Shown piece by piece: positions 27,000 through 35,615 of a stretch of 64,000 nucleotides of DNA; positions within the stretch are counted from its first letter, which is position 1; each line of letters starts with the position of its first letter. The notes beneath the pieces were generated by a model. It saw only the letters and a program-made list of their open reading frames with translations. It did no database searches and was not told the DNA's origin. Origin of the DNA: RH-AL1 sp965249685 (lineage in GTDB: Bacteria > Pseudomonadota > Alphaproteobacteria > Rhizobiales > Beijerinckiaceae); the NCBI GenBank assembly GCA_965249685.1, contig CBDFMN010000003.1:806001-870000 (forward strand), read 5' to 3'. Both the position numbers and the translations under genes were made by a program.

Positions 27000-28189
27000 G
27001 TGGCTTTCAGCACGTAGCGGCGGAACAAGCCGGTAAGGTACTCGAGGCCGGCGTCGAGCGCGCGGTGGGGGAGCGTACCGACGGCGACCGCTCTGCCCGT
27101 CTGCAGCGGTACGCTCAGAACTTCTGCCGTGCCGCGTGTCAGCTTCAGGTTAGCGACTGTCTGGTTGGCGTCCAGGGGGGCTGCCAGCGGGCCGGTGTAG
27201 ACCACGCGAGCGGTGAGCTTCTCTCCGCCTTCGCGTGGCATGAGGATACGGATTTCCTTTGCCGCGACCAAAGGAACGTCGCGACTATCCCCGCCGAACA
27301 CCTGGGCCGAGCCGACGGGGTCGCCGCCGGCGAACAGCCGTCGCGACTCGAAGGAACGGAACCCCCATTGCAGGAGCTTGCGGGCCTCTTCAGCCCGCTC
27401 GTTGGCGGTGCGGGCGCCATAGATCGCGACGATGAGGCGCTGGCCGTTCTGCACCGCAGACCCGATCAGCGCGAAGCCGCTGGAGTCGACGTTGCCCGTC
27501 TTGAGGCCGTCGGCGCCGAGGTCCATGAGCAGGAGCGGGTTGCGGTTGGGCTGCTTGATCTTATTCCATAGGAACTCGCGCTCGCCGAAGATCCTGTAGA
27601 GCTCCGGGTAGGTCTCGATCACGTGGTCGGCGAGCAGCGCCATGTCGCGCGCAGTGACCTTCTGGTCGGCGTCGGGCCTGCCCCAGGCATTGGTGAAGGT
27701 GAGGTGCGGGAAGCCGAGTTCGTGCGCCCGCGCCGTCATCAGCGTCGCGAACGCGCCCTCGGAGCCGGCGATACCCTCAGCGAGGGTGATCGCGGCATCG
27801 TTGCCCGAATCGATGATGAGCCCGCGCAGGAGGTTGATGACGGAAACCTGGCTGTGCAGCGCGGCGAACATGGTGGAGCCACGCGAGGGGGCCCCGCCCT
27901 GCCGCCAGGCCGTCTCGCTCACGGTGAACACCGTGTCCGGCCTGAGCTTCCCGCTCGCCAGCCTCTCGAAGACGATCGTCGCGGTCATCAGCTTGGCGGT
28001 GGAGGCCGGTGTCACGGTGTCGTCCGCGCCGCGCTCGAACAGCACCGTTCGGGTGGCTGCGTCCATGAGGAGGACGTGGGGGAGCGAGGACTGGATCGGC
28101 TCTGTCAACCCTGGCAGCGGAGCCAACGCCCCCGCGAAGGTGGCGGCGACAACGACTTCAAGGCGTCTCACGTAGCCTCTCCAATTCAA
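26996..28189 (-). CDS. dacC: D-alanyl-D-alanine carboxypeptidase (PBP5/6-like)
   Basis: Periplasmic low-molecular-mass penicillin-binding protein that trims the terminal D-Ala of peptidoglycan stem peptides. It has 397 residues, with a signal peptide at about 1-30. The three active-site motifs are present: SxxK (Ser63-Lys66, STAK), SGN (128-130) and KTG (230-232). A C-terminal beta domain and an amphipathic tail (ending RRYVLKAT) would anchor it to the membrane. It heads the tmk-holB-metG-tatD operon. An AT-rich patch near 28215-28225 on the minus strand may contain its promoter. Confidence 0.95.
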   Translation of the reverse strand: MNWRGYVRRLEVVVAATFAGALAPLPGLTEPIQSSLPHVLLMDAATRTVLFERGADDTVTPASTAKLMTATIVFERLASGKLRPDTVFTVSETAWRQGGAPSRGSTMFAALHSQVSVINLLRGLIIDSGNDAAITLAEGIAGSEGAFATLMTARAHELGFPHLTFTNAWGRPDADQKVTARDMALLADHVIETYPELYRIFGEREFLWNKIKQPNRNPLLLMDLGADGLKTGNVDSSGFALIGSAVQNGQRLIVAIYGARTANERAEEARKLLQWGFRSFESRRLFAGGDPVGSAQVFGGDSRDVPLVAAKEIRILMPREGGEKLTARVVYTGPLAAPLDANQTVANLKLTRGTAEVLSVPLQTGRAVAVGTLPHRALDAGLEYLTGLFRRYVLKAT

Positions 28190-28271
28190 CCGGGCCCGCG
28201 TGGCACCCAGCCCCTAAATATAGCATACCCGTGCGACGACGGCAGAGGTGTTACGCCGCCGTTCTGCGGCC

Positions 28272-28291
28272 TGGAGAGCGTGGCCTCTCCA
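28272..28291 (-). terminator. Possible stem-loop downstream of rlpA
   Basis: A 7-base-pair perfect inverted repeat, TGGAGAG / CTCTCCA with loop CGTGGC (plus-strand reading), lies 8 bases beyond the rlpA stop. There is no T tract after it on the minus strand, so it may be only an RNA-stabilising hairpin or a chance match. Confidence 0.25.
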
Positions 28292-28299
28292 TGGAAACG

Positions 28300-29412
28300 C
28301 TAGTCGTTGCGCGAGAGGCGGAGCGCCGGTCGGCCGCGGTGAAACGCACCGATCGGAACGTCCGCGCCTGGGATTGTGCCGAGGTCGAGGTGGCGCGAGG
28401 GCGGGAGCGGCGCCTGCGCCATTATTCCATGGGCGGGCGGGCGCCCGGCGGGACGGGCCGGAGGCATGGGCTCGTTGCGCGCCACGGCGTGGCTCGAAGA
28501 CGGGCTTGGAAGTCTGGCGAGCCGGGCGATCGCTTCTTCTTGGGAGGCCATGGCGGAGCCCCGGTGAGGCGAGGGACGCTCCCTCGGTTCGCCTCTGTCG
28601 ACGCGCGACGTCGGCGGAGAGTGCGGCTCGTCCCGCTCGACAGAGGCGCCACGCGCGAAGGCGCGGCGGACGGGTGCTTCGGCGGCGGGAGCTGCGGGTG
28701 CGACAGGCGCCAACGAAGCGACGCGGCGCGGCTCAGCCGCTGCGGCGACCATGGTGGGCTCGCCCTCCCACTGCGCCGGACCATTGGTGCGCAGCGTGGC
28801 ATAGAGCCTGGCGTCGTCCGAGCCGGCAAGGCTCGCGCGGCCGACATATTCGACCTTGACCTTCGCGGTGCCGGTGCGGCGGAAGTCCAGCGCTTCGGCG
28901 ACGCGCCGCGAGACGTCCATCACGCGGTTCGACGCGAAGGGGCCGCGGTCGTTGACCCGGACGATCATGGACGCGTTGGTAAGCAGGTTGGTCACCCGCG
29001 CATAGCTCGGTAGCGGCATCGTCGGGTGAGCGGCGGTGAACGAGTCGCGGTCGTAGATCTCACCGTTGGCGGTGAGGCGCCCGTGAAAGGCGTCGCCGTA
29101 CCATGAGGCATTGCCGACCTGCATGAGCTTGCGCTCGGTGGGGTAATAGGTGTGCCCGGCGACGGTGTAAGGCTTGCCGACGAGGTATTGGCCACCGCCA
29201 CGCGGCACCGGCCCGTTCTCCACAACCCGGCGGCTCGCCGCGCCGTAGACGGAAGAGGGAAAATACTCCTTCCCGTGCTGAGCGACGGCGATTTGCTGGG
29301 GTTGCTGGGCGCAGCCGGCCAGACCGAGGCCGCCCAGGAGCAGCAGCGCCGCCAGGGCCCGGCCGCGTGATGGCTGCGCCGGGCGCGTCCATGTCGCGAG
29401 AAAGCGGCTCAT
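28300..29412 (-). CDS. rlpA: RlpA-family septal-ring lipoprotein with DPBB domain and no SPOR domain
   Basis: A 370-residue lipoprotein. From the ATG at 29412 the signal peptide ends in the lipobox LAGC (Cys34). A double-psi beta-barrel domain follows at about 95-200, with GNASWYGDAFHGRLTANGE and RVNDRGPF; RlpA relatives with this domain cleave denuded glycan strands at the division septum. The C-terminal 150 residues are Pro/Ala/Arg-rich and probably disordered, with no recognisable SPOR repeat. Upstream of dacC on the same strand, it belongs to the usual rlpA-dacC neighbourhood. Confidence 0.88.
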   Translation of the reverse strand: MSRFLATWTRPAQPSRGRALAALLLLGGLGLAGCAQQPQQIAVAQHGKEYFPSSVYGAASRRVVENGPVPRGGGQYLVGKPYTVAGHTYYPTERKLMQVGNASWYGDAFHGRLTANGEIYDRDSFTAAHPTMPLPSYARVTNLLTNASMIVRVNDRGPFASNRVMDVSRRVAEALDFRRTGTAKVKVEYVGRASLAGSDDARLYATLRTNGPAQWEGEPTMVAAAAEPRRVASLAPVAPAAPAAEAPVRRAFARGASVERDEPHSPPTSRVDRGEPRERPSPHRGSAMASQEEAIARLARLPSPSSSHAVARNEPMPPARPAGRPPAHGIMAQAPLPPSRHLDLGTIPGADVPIGAFHRGRPALRLSRND

Positions 29413-29667
29413 CCAAACGCTGGCTCTACGCAAAACACACCTCGAAGCGCCGATCACCGGCGACCGCAAGGGCATCCCGCCGCGACCACCGAAGTCGGAC
29501 GCTTGCACGCTGGGCTTGCCAAAAACCTAACGCGATTGCCACACGAGTCCGAAAACCGCGTCGTATCAAGCAGCTGCGCGATCTTCTTCTAAATTGAGTA
29601 AAAATGTCGGTAAAACGCTGCGCTGAGAAGCGCGGCCGCCGGCCCGGCGCGGAAGGAACTTGGCCCC

Positions 29668-30462
29668 GTGCAGATCGCGACCTGGAACGTCAATTCGGTG
29701 CGGCAGCGTCTCGAGCACCTGCTGCGCTACCTGCACGAGGTCGCGCCCGACGTGCTGTGCCTTCAAGAGATCAAATGCACGGACGACCTGTTCCCGCGCG
29801 CCGAGATCGAGGGTGCCGGCTACAACGTCGCCGTTCACGGGCAAAAGGGCTTCAATGGTGTCGCCATCCTGTCGAGGACGCCGATGGAGGTGGAGACCGG
29901 ACTTCCCGGCGACCCCGACGACGCGCAGTCACGCTATATCGAGGCGGTCGTGAGCACGGCAGGGCCACCGGTCCGCGTCGCCTGCCTCTACCTGCCGAAC
30001 GGCAATCCGCCGGAAACCGAGAAATATCCCTACAAGCTTGCCTGGATGGATCGGCTGATCGCGCGCGCACGCGACCTGCTGGCCTTGGAGGAGCCGCTAG
30101 TGCTCGCCGGCGATTACAACGTCATTCCGGCGGCGGGCGACGTCTATGACGCGACAGCCTGGTTGGGGGATGCGCTCTACCTGCCGCAGACCCGCGCCCG
30201 CTTCCGTACGCTGCTGAACCTCGGGCTGACCGACGCGCTGCGCGTCGTGACCGACGAACCGGGCCTCTACACGTTCTGGGACTATCAAGCCGGCGCGTGG
30301 CAGAAGAACAGGGGCATCCGCATCGACCACCTGCTCCTCTCCCCGCAGGCGGTGGACCGTCTCGTGCGCGTCACCATCGACAAGGAGCGCCGAGGCGAGG
30401 AGAAGCCGTCCGACCATGTGCCGATCCGGATCGAATTGCGCGAGCCATCCCCCCGCCCGTGA
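29668..30462 (+). CDS. xth: Exodeoxyribonuclease III
   Basis: Mg-dependent AP endonuclease / 3'-5' exonuclease in base-excision repair, 264 residues. Conserved stations seen are N-terminal WNVNS, LQEIK (metal Glu), GDYNVIP and the C-terminal SDHVPI. It starts at GTG 29668, with GGAAGGA at 29651-29657 upstream. It is divergent from rlpA across a 255-base spacer that includes an AT-rich stretch at 29577-29620. It is convergent with the DUF72 gene. Confidence 0.95.
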   Translation: MQIATWNVNSVRQRLEHLLRYLHEVAPDVLCLQEIKCTDDLFPRAEIEGAGYNVAVHGQKGFNGVAILSRTPMEVETGLPGDPDDAQSRYIEAVVSTAGPPVRVACLYLPNGNPPETEKYPYKLAWMDRLIARARDLLALEEPLVLAGDYNVIPAAGDVYDATAWLGDALYLPQTRARFRTLLNLGLTDALRVVTDEPGLYTFWDYQAGAWQKNRGIRIDHLLLSPQAVDRLVRVTIDKERRGEEKPSDHVPIRIELREPSPRP

Positions 30463-30479
30463 CGGACTGTCAGAAGGCG

Positions 30480-31337
30480 TTACCCAGCCCTTCGGGCACG
30501 ACGGGCTGCGGCCGAAGTTCTGGCCGACGGTCGTTCCAAGGCTTTCAGAAGCGCCTGTGCCGCGGCCGGGTTTCGCTCCTTCGCGCCGCTGATGAAGTAG
30601 ACGAAGACGTCGCGTCTGGTGGCCCGCTGAGGAGGGGCGAGCGCCGGCAGGCCGACGGGCGTTCGACCAGCCGCCAAAGCCTCCGCTTGCGCGGCGAACC
30701 GGGCGATGCTGTCGGCGTCGTAGCCCGCCTCAAGGTCGGCGCTGCTGGTCTGAAGACGCAGATAGGTGAAGTCGGCCGTCGTGTCGGCGATCAGCGGGTA
30801 GTCATCGGATAGGGCGAGGCAGATGGCGTGCCCGCGTTGCCGGGCGAGCGCGACGAAGGCGGCGCAGCGGAAGCTTTCGTGCCGCACTTCCAGGACGTGG
30901 CGAAGGGCGAGGCCGCCCTTCTCGCGCGGCAGCGAGTCGGCGAAAGCGGCCATCTCGTCCGGGTCGAACCTTTTGGTCGGCGCGAACTGCCAGAGGATCG
31001 GCCCGAGCTTGGCCCCGAGTTCGACGATGCCGCTCTCGACGAAAGAGGCGACCGCCGGGCCGGCCTCGCGCAGATCCTTGCGGTTGGTGGCGTAGCGGCT
31101 CGCTTTGAGGGAGAACACGAAGCCGTCGGGCGTTTCGGCCGCCCAGCGGCGAAAGCTCTTCGGCGTCTGCGTGCGGTAATAGGTTCCGTTGACCTCGATG
31201 CTGGTCACGGCGCGGCTCGCGTAGGTCAATTCCTGCGCGTGCGGGAGCTTCGCGGGATAGAAGCTTTCACGCCAGGGCGCGAAGGTCCAGCCACCGATGC
31301 CGACCCGGATTGCGCCAGATTGTTGCTTGGACGTCAT
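30480..31337 (-). CDS. DUF72 (YecE-like) protein
   Basis: A 285-residue TIM-barrel protein of unknown function. N-terminal GIGGWTFAPWRESFYP, EVNGTYYRTQ and FSLKASRYAT are hallmarks of DUF72. I prefer the ATG at 31337 (MTSKQQSG), preceded by GGAG, over an in-frame ATG at 31406. The last 30 residues are Arg/Ala-rich and beyond the family core. It is antisense and convergent with xth. No biochemical role is established for the family. Confidence 0.85.
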   Translation of the reverse strand: MTSKQQSGAIRVGIGGWTFAPWRESFYPAKLPHAQELTYASRAVTSIEVNGTYYRTQTPKSFRRWAAETPDGFVFSLKASRYATNRKDLREAGPAVASFVESGIVELGAKLGPILWQFAPTKRFDPDEMAAFADSLPREKGGLALRHVLEVRHESFRCAAFVALARQRGHAICLALSDDYPLIADTTADFTYLRLQTSSADLEAGYDADSIARFAAQAEALAAGRTPVGLPALAPPQRATRRDVFVYFISGAKERNPAAAQALLKALERPSARTSAAARRARRAG

Positions 31338-31484
31338 CTGTCTCCAACCAGGTCGGGCCGGCTCGCAACCGCTTCCGCTTGTAGTTGCGTCGGACAGCTT
31401 GTCCAAGGCCTTCGATCACAGCGCGTGCGGAACGGTTCGACACCGCCGCTGCTTGATCGCAGGGGCAAGCGATAGGGAGCGCCC

Positions 31485-32582
31485 ATGATCACCAAAGCCG
31501 CCGTCGCCCGGCATTCCGGAGCCCCGCTGACGATTGAGACGCTTGCGATCGGCGAGCCGGGCGAGGGCGAAGTCCTCGTGCGCCTCGTCGCCAGCGGCGT
31601 GTCCCATGCGGACCTCGAGGCTATCGGCGACACCCGCTCGCCTTTCCCCTTCGTACCCGGCGGGGAGGGCGCGGGTCTCGTCGAGCGTATCGGCGCAGCG
31701 GTGACCAGCGTCGCGCCCGGTGACGCCGTCGTGCTCCTGCGAGCCGCGCGGCCGCGCCCCGGTGAGTATCACCCGTTTCGCGACGACGGTGCACCCATTG
31801 CCGGACTACGCCACGCGGCTTTCGCCACCCATGCCCTGTGCAGGGCCGATGCGCTCGCGCCGGTCGCGGGCGACGCACCACTCGAACTGCTCGCCGGCCT
31901 CGGCGACGATATCCGTGCCGCAGCGGCGGCCGTGCTCCGGCATTTCGAAGGTCCCGAAGGGACCGTTGTCGTGGCCGGGGCTGGCGCGGCTGGCTTGGTC
32001 GCGATCATGGCAGCCCGCGCGCGCGGTGCCACCGCCATCATCGCGGCGGATCCCGATGCGAGCCGGCGCGCGCTCGCGTCGGACGTCGGCGCCACTTTCA
32101 CCGTGCACACGGACGAGGATCTCGCGGCCGTCGTCCATAGCCTGACGGGCAACGGTGCCCGATTGACGCTCGAGACCACCGGTCACGCCGACACGCTGGC
32201 GGCGTGCCTTCGAGCGACGGCCCCGGGCGGGACATGCGGGAGCTTGAAGCCACCGGCCGAGCCTTTGGACGCGCTGGACCTGTCGCGAGAAACCGACGCC
32301 GCCGAGACTCTCGCCACCCTCGTCGGCTGGCACGCGGAAGGCCGGCTGCCGATCGAAGGGTTGATCTCGTTCTTCCCGTTCGAGCACGTCAATGACGCGC
32401 TGGCGGCGTTGACAGCCGGTGCTGCAATCAAGCCGGTCATCCGGTTCTCGATTGGTCCCTTCGCCGATCTCGACCGCGCCGGCACGGAGGGCGCGGCCGT
32501 CGAGGCGCTCGACGAGGGACCTCTCCAACCGAGCGATCCCGAACTCGAGCGGGCCCCGACGGCGGTGCTCGAGCCCGAGTAA
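31485..32582 (+). CDS. Zinc-less medium-chain dehydrogenase/reductase (aryl-alcohol dehydrogenase-like)
   Basis: A 365-residue MDR-fold oxidoreductase with a GroES-like N-terminal half and a Rossmann half (VVVAGAGAAGLVAIMAARARG). It aligns with Zn alcohol dehydrogenases, but the metal ligands are replaced. The usual Cys in GVCHTD is Ser40 (GVSHADLE) and the usual His in GHEGAG is Gly60 (GGEGAG). The four-cysteine structural-zinc lobe is absent (PRPGEYHPF). An acidic tail of about 40 residues follows the fold. It may be a quinone-reductase-like NAD(P)H enzyme or inactive. Its stop is 2 bases from the stop of the convergent channel gene. Confidence 0.75.
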   Translation: MITKAAVARHSGAPLTIETLAIGEPGEGEVLVRLVASGVSHADLEAIGDTRSPFPFVPGGEGAGLVERIGAAVTSVAPGDAVVLLRAARPRPGEYHPFRDDGAPIAGLRHAAFATHALCRADALAPVAGDAPLELLAGLGDDIRAAAAAVLRHFEGPEGTVVVAGAGAAGLVAIMAARARGATAIIAADPDASRRALASDVGATFTVHTDEDLAAVVHSLTGNGARLTLETTGHADTLAACLRATAPGGTCGSLKPPAEPLDALDLSRETDAAETLATLVGWHAEGRLPIEGLISFFPFEHVNDALAALTAGAAIKPVIRFSIGPFADLDRAGTEGAAVEALDEGPLQPSDPELERAPTAVLEPE

Positions 32583-32584
32583 CG

Positions 32585-33640
32585 TCAGGTCGCCGCGCTC
32601 GGGCGCGCAAACAGCGCTTCGACCGCGCGCGCCCGGCCGGGACGGCCGACAATGGCGACGCCATCGCCGGCGTTGATGATCACGCTGCCTTGCGGCTGCA
32701 GGAGGGTCTCGCCGTGCTGGCGATCGAGCGCCACGATGAGGAACGCGCCGGCGGCGCGCGCCTCGAGTTCGGCGATCGTTGCGCCGACGCACGCGCCGCC
32801 CTGCTCGGCCGCGACGATCTCCATCTCCAGCCCGAGCCGCCGCAGGTCGCGGCTCAGACGGTCGAGATCGTCCGCCCGCGCGCCGCCCAAAAGCTTCTCC
32901 AGGTCCTGGTAGAGCAGCAGTTCGGCCATGCGTTCGGCCCCGATGCGCGTCGGCAGCACGACGCGGTCGGCGCCGGCCTGCAGCAGCTTGTTCTCGGTCG
33001 AGGCCCGCTCACCGCGCGCGATGATGGAGAGGTCGCTGTTGAGGCTGCGGGCGCTCAGGGTGATGAATACGTTCGCCGCGTCGTCCGGCAGCACGGTCGC
33101 GAGCGCGCGGGCCCGCGACACGCCGGCGGCTTTCAGCACCTCCTCGTCCGTCGCGTCGCCCTGCAGCCCCAAAAATCCCAGTTCGCGCACGGTCGCGACC
33201 CGCTCCTCGCTGCGCTCCAGCACCACGAAGTCGCAGCAGCCCGCCTTCAACTCGCGCGCCAGCATCTGGCCGATGCGGCCGTAGCCGCAGATGATGACGT
33301 GGCCGGAAAGCCGGTCGAGATCCTTTTGCATGCGACGCGATCCGAACAATTGCTGAAACTGGCTGGCGGTGAAGAGCTGCACGAGCGTTCCGGTGAGGAA
33401 GATCATCCCCGTGCAGCCGGTGACGATGAGCGCGATCGTGATCGCCCGCAGCGCCGGCGTGTTCACCGGGCCCACCTCGTTGTAGCCGACGGTATAGACC
33501 GTCAGCACCACCATGTAGATCGCGTCGCCGAGCGTCCAGCCGCACGAGACGTAGGCAGCGGTCGCCAGCGCCATGACGATAAGCACGAAAGCCACGCCGG
33601 CCAGCAGGTTGCGCAGGGGCGAGGCGAGGAACTGCAGCAC
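32585..33640 (-). CDS. Two-TM potassium channel with RCK (TrkA-N) domain
   Basis: A 351-residue ion-channel protein. Membrane helices are at about 12-32 and 65-90 with a pore loop between. The filter reads TVGYNE (residues 50-55) rather than the canonical TVGYGD. A cytoplasmic TrkA-N domain (HVIICGYGRIGQMLARELK) and a TrkA-C-like domain follow, the RCK gating ring of Kch/MthK channels. The start is GTG at 33640, 21 bases after dprA on the same strand, so it may be co-transcribed with plsY-dprA. Ion selectivity is inferred. Confidence 0.85.
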   Translation of the reverse strand: MLQFLASPLRNLLAGVAFVLIVMALATAAYVSCGWTLGDAIYMVVLTVYTVGYNEVGPVNTPALRAITIALIVTGCTGMIFLTGTLVQLFTASQFQQLFGSRRMQKDLDRLSGHVIICGYGRIGQMLARELKAGCCDFVVLERSEERVATVRELGFLGLQGDATDEEVLKAAGVSRARALATVLPDDAANVFITLSARSLNSDLSIIARGERASTENKLLQAGADRVVLPTRIGAERMAELLLYQDLEKLLGGARADDLDRLSRDLRRLGLEMEIVAAEQGGACVGATIAELEARAAGAFLIVALDRQHGETLLQPQGSVIINAGDGVAIVGRPGRARAVEALFARPSAAT

Positions 33641-33661
33641 TGCGGCGGTCGAACGCTGGGT

Positions 33662-34915
33662 CTAGGACATGACGAGCGAGACGAGCCCGCCGCCGTGCCG
33701 CTCCAGGCGGCCGGCGAGTTCCAGCTCGAACAAGGCGGCGCGGACGTCGCGCGGGGCGAGTTCGGCGGCACGGCCGAGTTCGTCGATCGACATGGGTGTC
33801 GGGCCGAGCCTCGCCACCAAACGATCCACGGCCGTCGCGCCGCCCTCCTCCAGTCCGCTCGAGCCGCGCTCGTCGTCGGTGGGGTAGATCACCGGCGCGG
33901 ATTGCTCGCGCGCCCTCGCGGCCGAGGGCGCATCGCCGGACAGGTCGAGTTCGTCCCACAGCGGCTCGTCGTCACGCGCGGGTCCATCGGCGAACAGGTC
34001 GCCCTTCCCCCGCTCGATCCCGCGATCGGCCAGCGCGCGCAGCACGTCGTCGACTTCGCAGCAGAAGGTGGCGCCATCGCGCAGTAGGTCGTTGGTGCCT
34101 TCCGCGCGCGGGTCGAGCGGCGAGCCGGGCACGGCGAAGACCTCGCGACCCTGGTCAGCCGCGAAGCGCGCCGTGATGAGGGAACCGGACCGGCGCGCCG
34201 CCTCGACGACCACCACGCCCAGCGAGAGGCCGGACACGAGGCGGTTGCGGCGCGGGAAGTCGCGACCGCGCGCCTCCCAGCCGAACGGCATCTCGGTGAT
34301 GGCGGCCCCTTCTTCCAGGATGAGGTCGAGAAGCGGCCCCTGGTCGGCGGGATACAGCCGATCATGGCCGCCGGCGAGGACGGCGATCGTCCCGCTGGCG
34401 AGGCTCGCCCGGTGGGCGCGGCTGTCCGTGCCGCGCGCGAAGCCGGAGACGACGACATAGCCGGCCTGCCCCAGGCCACGCGCCAGGCGCTCGGTAAAGG
34501 CGAGGCCGGCCGCCGACGCGTTGCGGGCGCCGACGATGCCGACCGTCGGCCTGTTGAGGCACTCCACGCTGCCGCGCACCGCGATCACCGCCGGCGGGCT
34601 GTCGATCGCGAGCAGGCGTTGCGGGTAGGCAGGCTCTGCCATGGCGACGAACCGCGCGCCCATGCGGGTTGCGACCTCCATCTCGCGCTCGACGTCGGCG
34701 ACGTCGGCGATGCGGATCGCCTTTCCCGATCGGGACGAGCGTACCAGGTCCGGCAGTGCCTCCAACGCGGCCTCCGCCGTCCCGAACCGGGCGACAAGCG
34801 TCTGGAACGTGCGCGGGCCGATGTTCTCCGAGCGCCACAGGCGCAGCCAGGCCAGGCGCCGCGTGTCGGAGAAGGCCGCCGGCGCGTCGGCCTGCTTGCG
34901 GTCGGCATCTCTCAT
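33662..34915 (-). CDS. dprA: DNA processing protein DprA
   Basis: Rossmann-like protein that loads RecA on incoming single-stranded DNA. It has 417 residues from the ATG at 34915, which overlaps the plsY stop by 4 bases. Conserved core motifs are VGIVGARNASAAG, SGFARGTDSRAHR, GGHDRLYP and FPRRNRLVSGLS. A C-terminal DprA winged-helix domain (about 355-417) is preceded by an acidic linker. The in-frame extension to 35149 is arginine-rich shadow sequence inside plsY. The plsY-dprA pair is a normal alphaproteobacterial arrangement. No competence genes are in the window. Confidence 0.93.
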   Translation of the reverse strand: MRDADRKQADAPAAFSDTRRLAWLRLWRSENIGPRTFQTLVARFGTAEAALEALPDLVRSSRSGKAIRIADVADVEREMEVATRMGARFVAMAEPAYPQRLLAIDSPPAVIAVRGSVECLNRPTVGIVGARNASAAGLAFTERLARGLGQAGYVVVSGFARGTDSRAHRASLASGTIAVLAGGHDRLYPADQGPLLDLILEEGAAITEMPFGWEARGRDFPRRNRLVSGLSLGVVVVEAARRSGSLITARFAADQGREVFAVPGSPLDPRAEGTNDLLRDGATFCCEVDDVLRALADRGIERGKGDLFADGPARDDEPLWDELDLSGDAPSAARAREQSAPVIYPTDDERGSSGLEEGGATAVDRLVARLGPTPMSIDELGRAAELAPRDVRAALFELELAGRLERHGGGLVSLVMS

Positions 34916-35511
34916 GAGCGACGGCCTACCTTGCTCTCGGTTCCCGCAGCCAACCTGCCGATGTTGGCGCTGTGCTTCAGCCAAAGGAGGACGGCAAGGC
35001 CCAGGAATAGCGCCGCGCTCGCAGGATGGCCGAGCGCGAGGAGAACGACCGGCGTCGCGGCGCTGGCGGCGAGCGCACCCACGGAGGAGTAGCGCGTCAG
35101 GGCCACCGCCGCGCTCCAGACGAGCGCGAAGGCGAGCGCCGCGGGCCAAGCCAGCGCCGCCAGACAGCCGAGGAAAGTGGCGACGCCTTTTCCGCCTCGG
35201 AAGCCGAGAAAGAGGGGGAAGAGGTGTCCGAGAAACGCCCCGGCGGCGGCGGAGAGCCCAAGCAAAGGCGGCGAAGACCCGGGGCCGAGATGCATGGCGA
35301 GGAGCACGGCCGCCGTACCCTTCAACGCGTCGGCGAGAAGGGTGATCGCCGCAAGACCCTTGCGACCGGTCCGCAGCACGTTGGTCGCCCCGATGTTGCC
35401 GGAGCCGATCCCACGCGGGTCTGCCGCTCCGCCGAGCCGCGTGACGATGACGCCGGATGGGATCGAGCCGGCGAGATACCCCAGGGCAAGTGCGAAGAAC
35501 ACAGCGAACAC
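34912..35511 (-). CDS. plsY: Acyl-phosphate glycerol-3-phosphate acyltransferase PlsY
   Basis: Inner-membrane enzyme that makes lysophosphatidate from acyl-phosphate. From the GTG at 35511 the protein is 199 residues, the family norm, starting MFAVFFALALGYLAGSIPSG. AGGGAAG lies 7 bases upstream. The longest frame, to 35634, would add 41 basic residues without family support. Membrane segments alternate with the signatures GSIPSG, GSGNIGATNVLR and LFPLFLGFRGGKGVAT. It is first of the plsY-dprA pair. Confidence 0.93.
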   Translation of the reverse strand: MFAVFFALALGYLAGSIPSGVIVTRLGGAADPRGIGSGNIGATNVLRTGRKGLAAITLLADALKGTAAVLLAMHLGPGSSPPLLGLSAAAGAFLGHLFPLFLGFRGGKGVATFLGCLAALAWPAALAFALVWSAAVALTRYSSVGALAASAATPVVLLALGHPASAALFLGLAVLLWLKHSANIGRLAAGTESKVGRRS

Positions 35512-35615
35512 GGACAAACTTCCCTGGAGGCGAGCGGCGCGAGCGTAACCGCGCTCACGGAAGCGCGCAATCGAAGGCTGCCCGACGCGCCGTCCAATGG
35601 CCGGATCGCCAGCGA

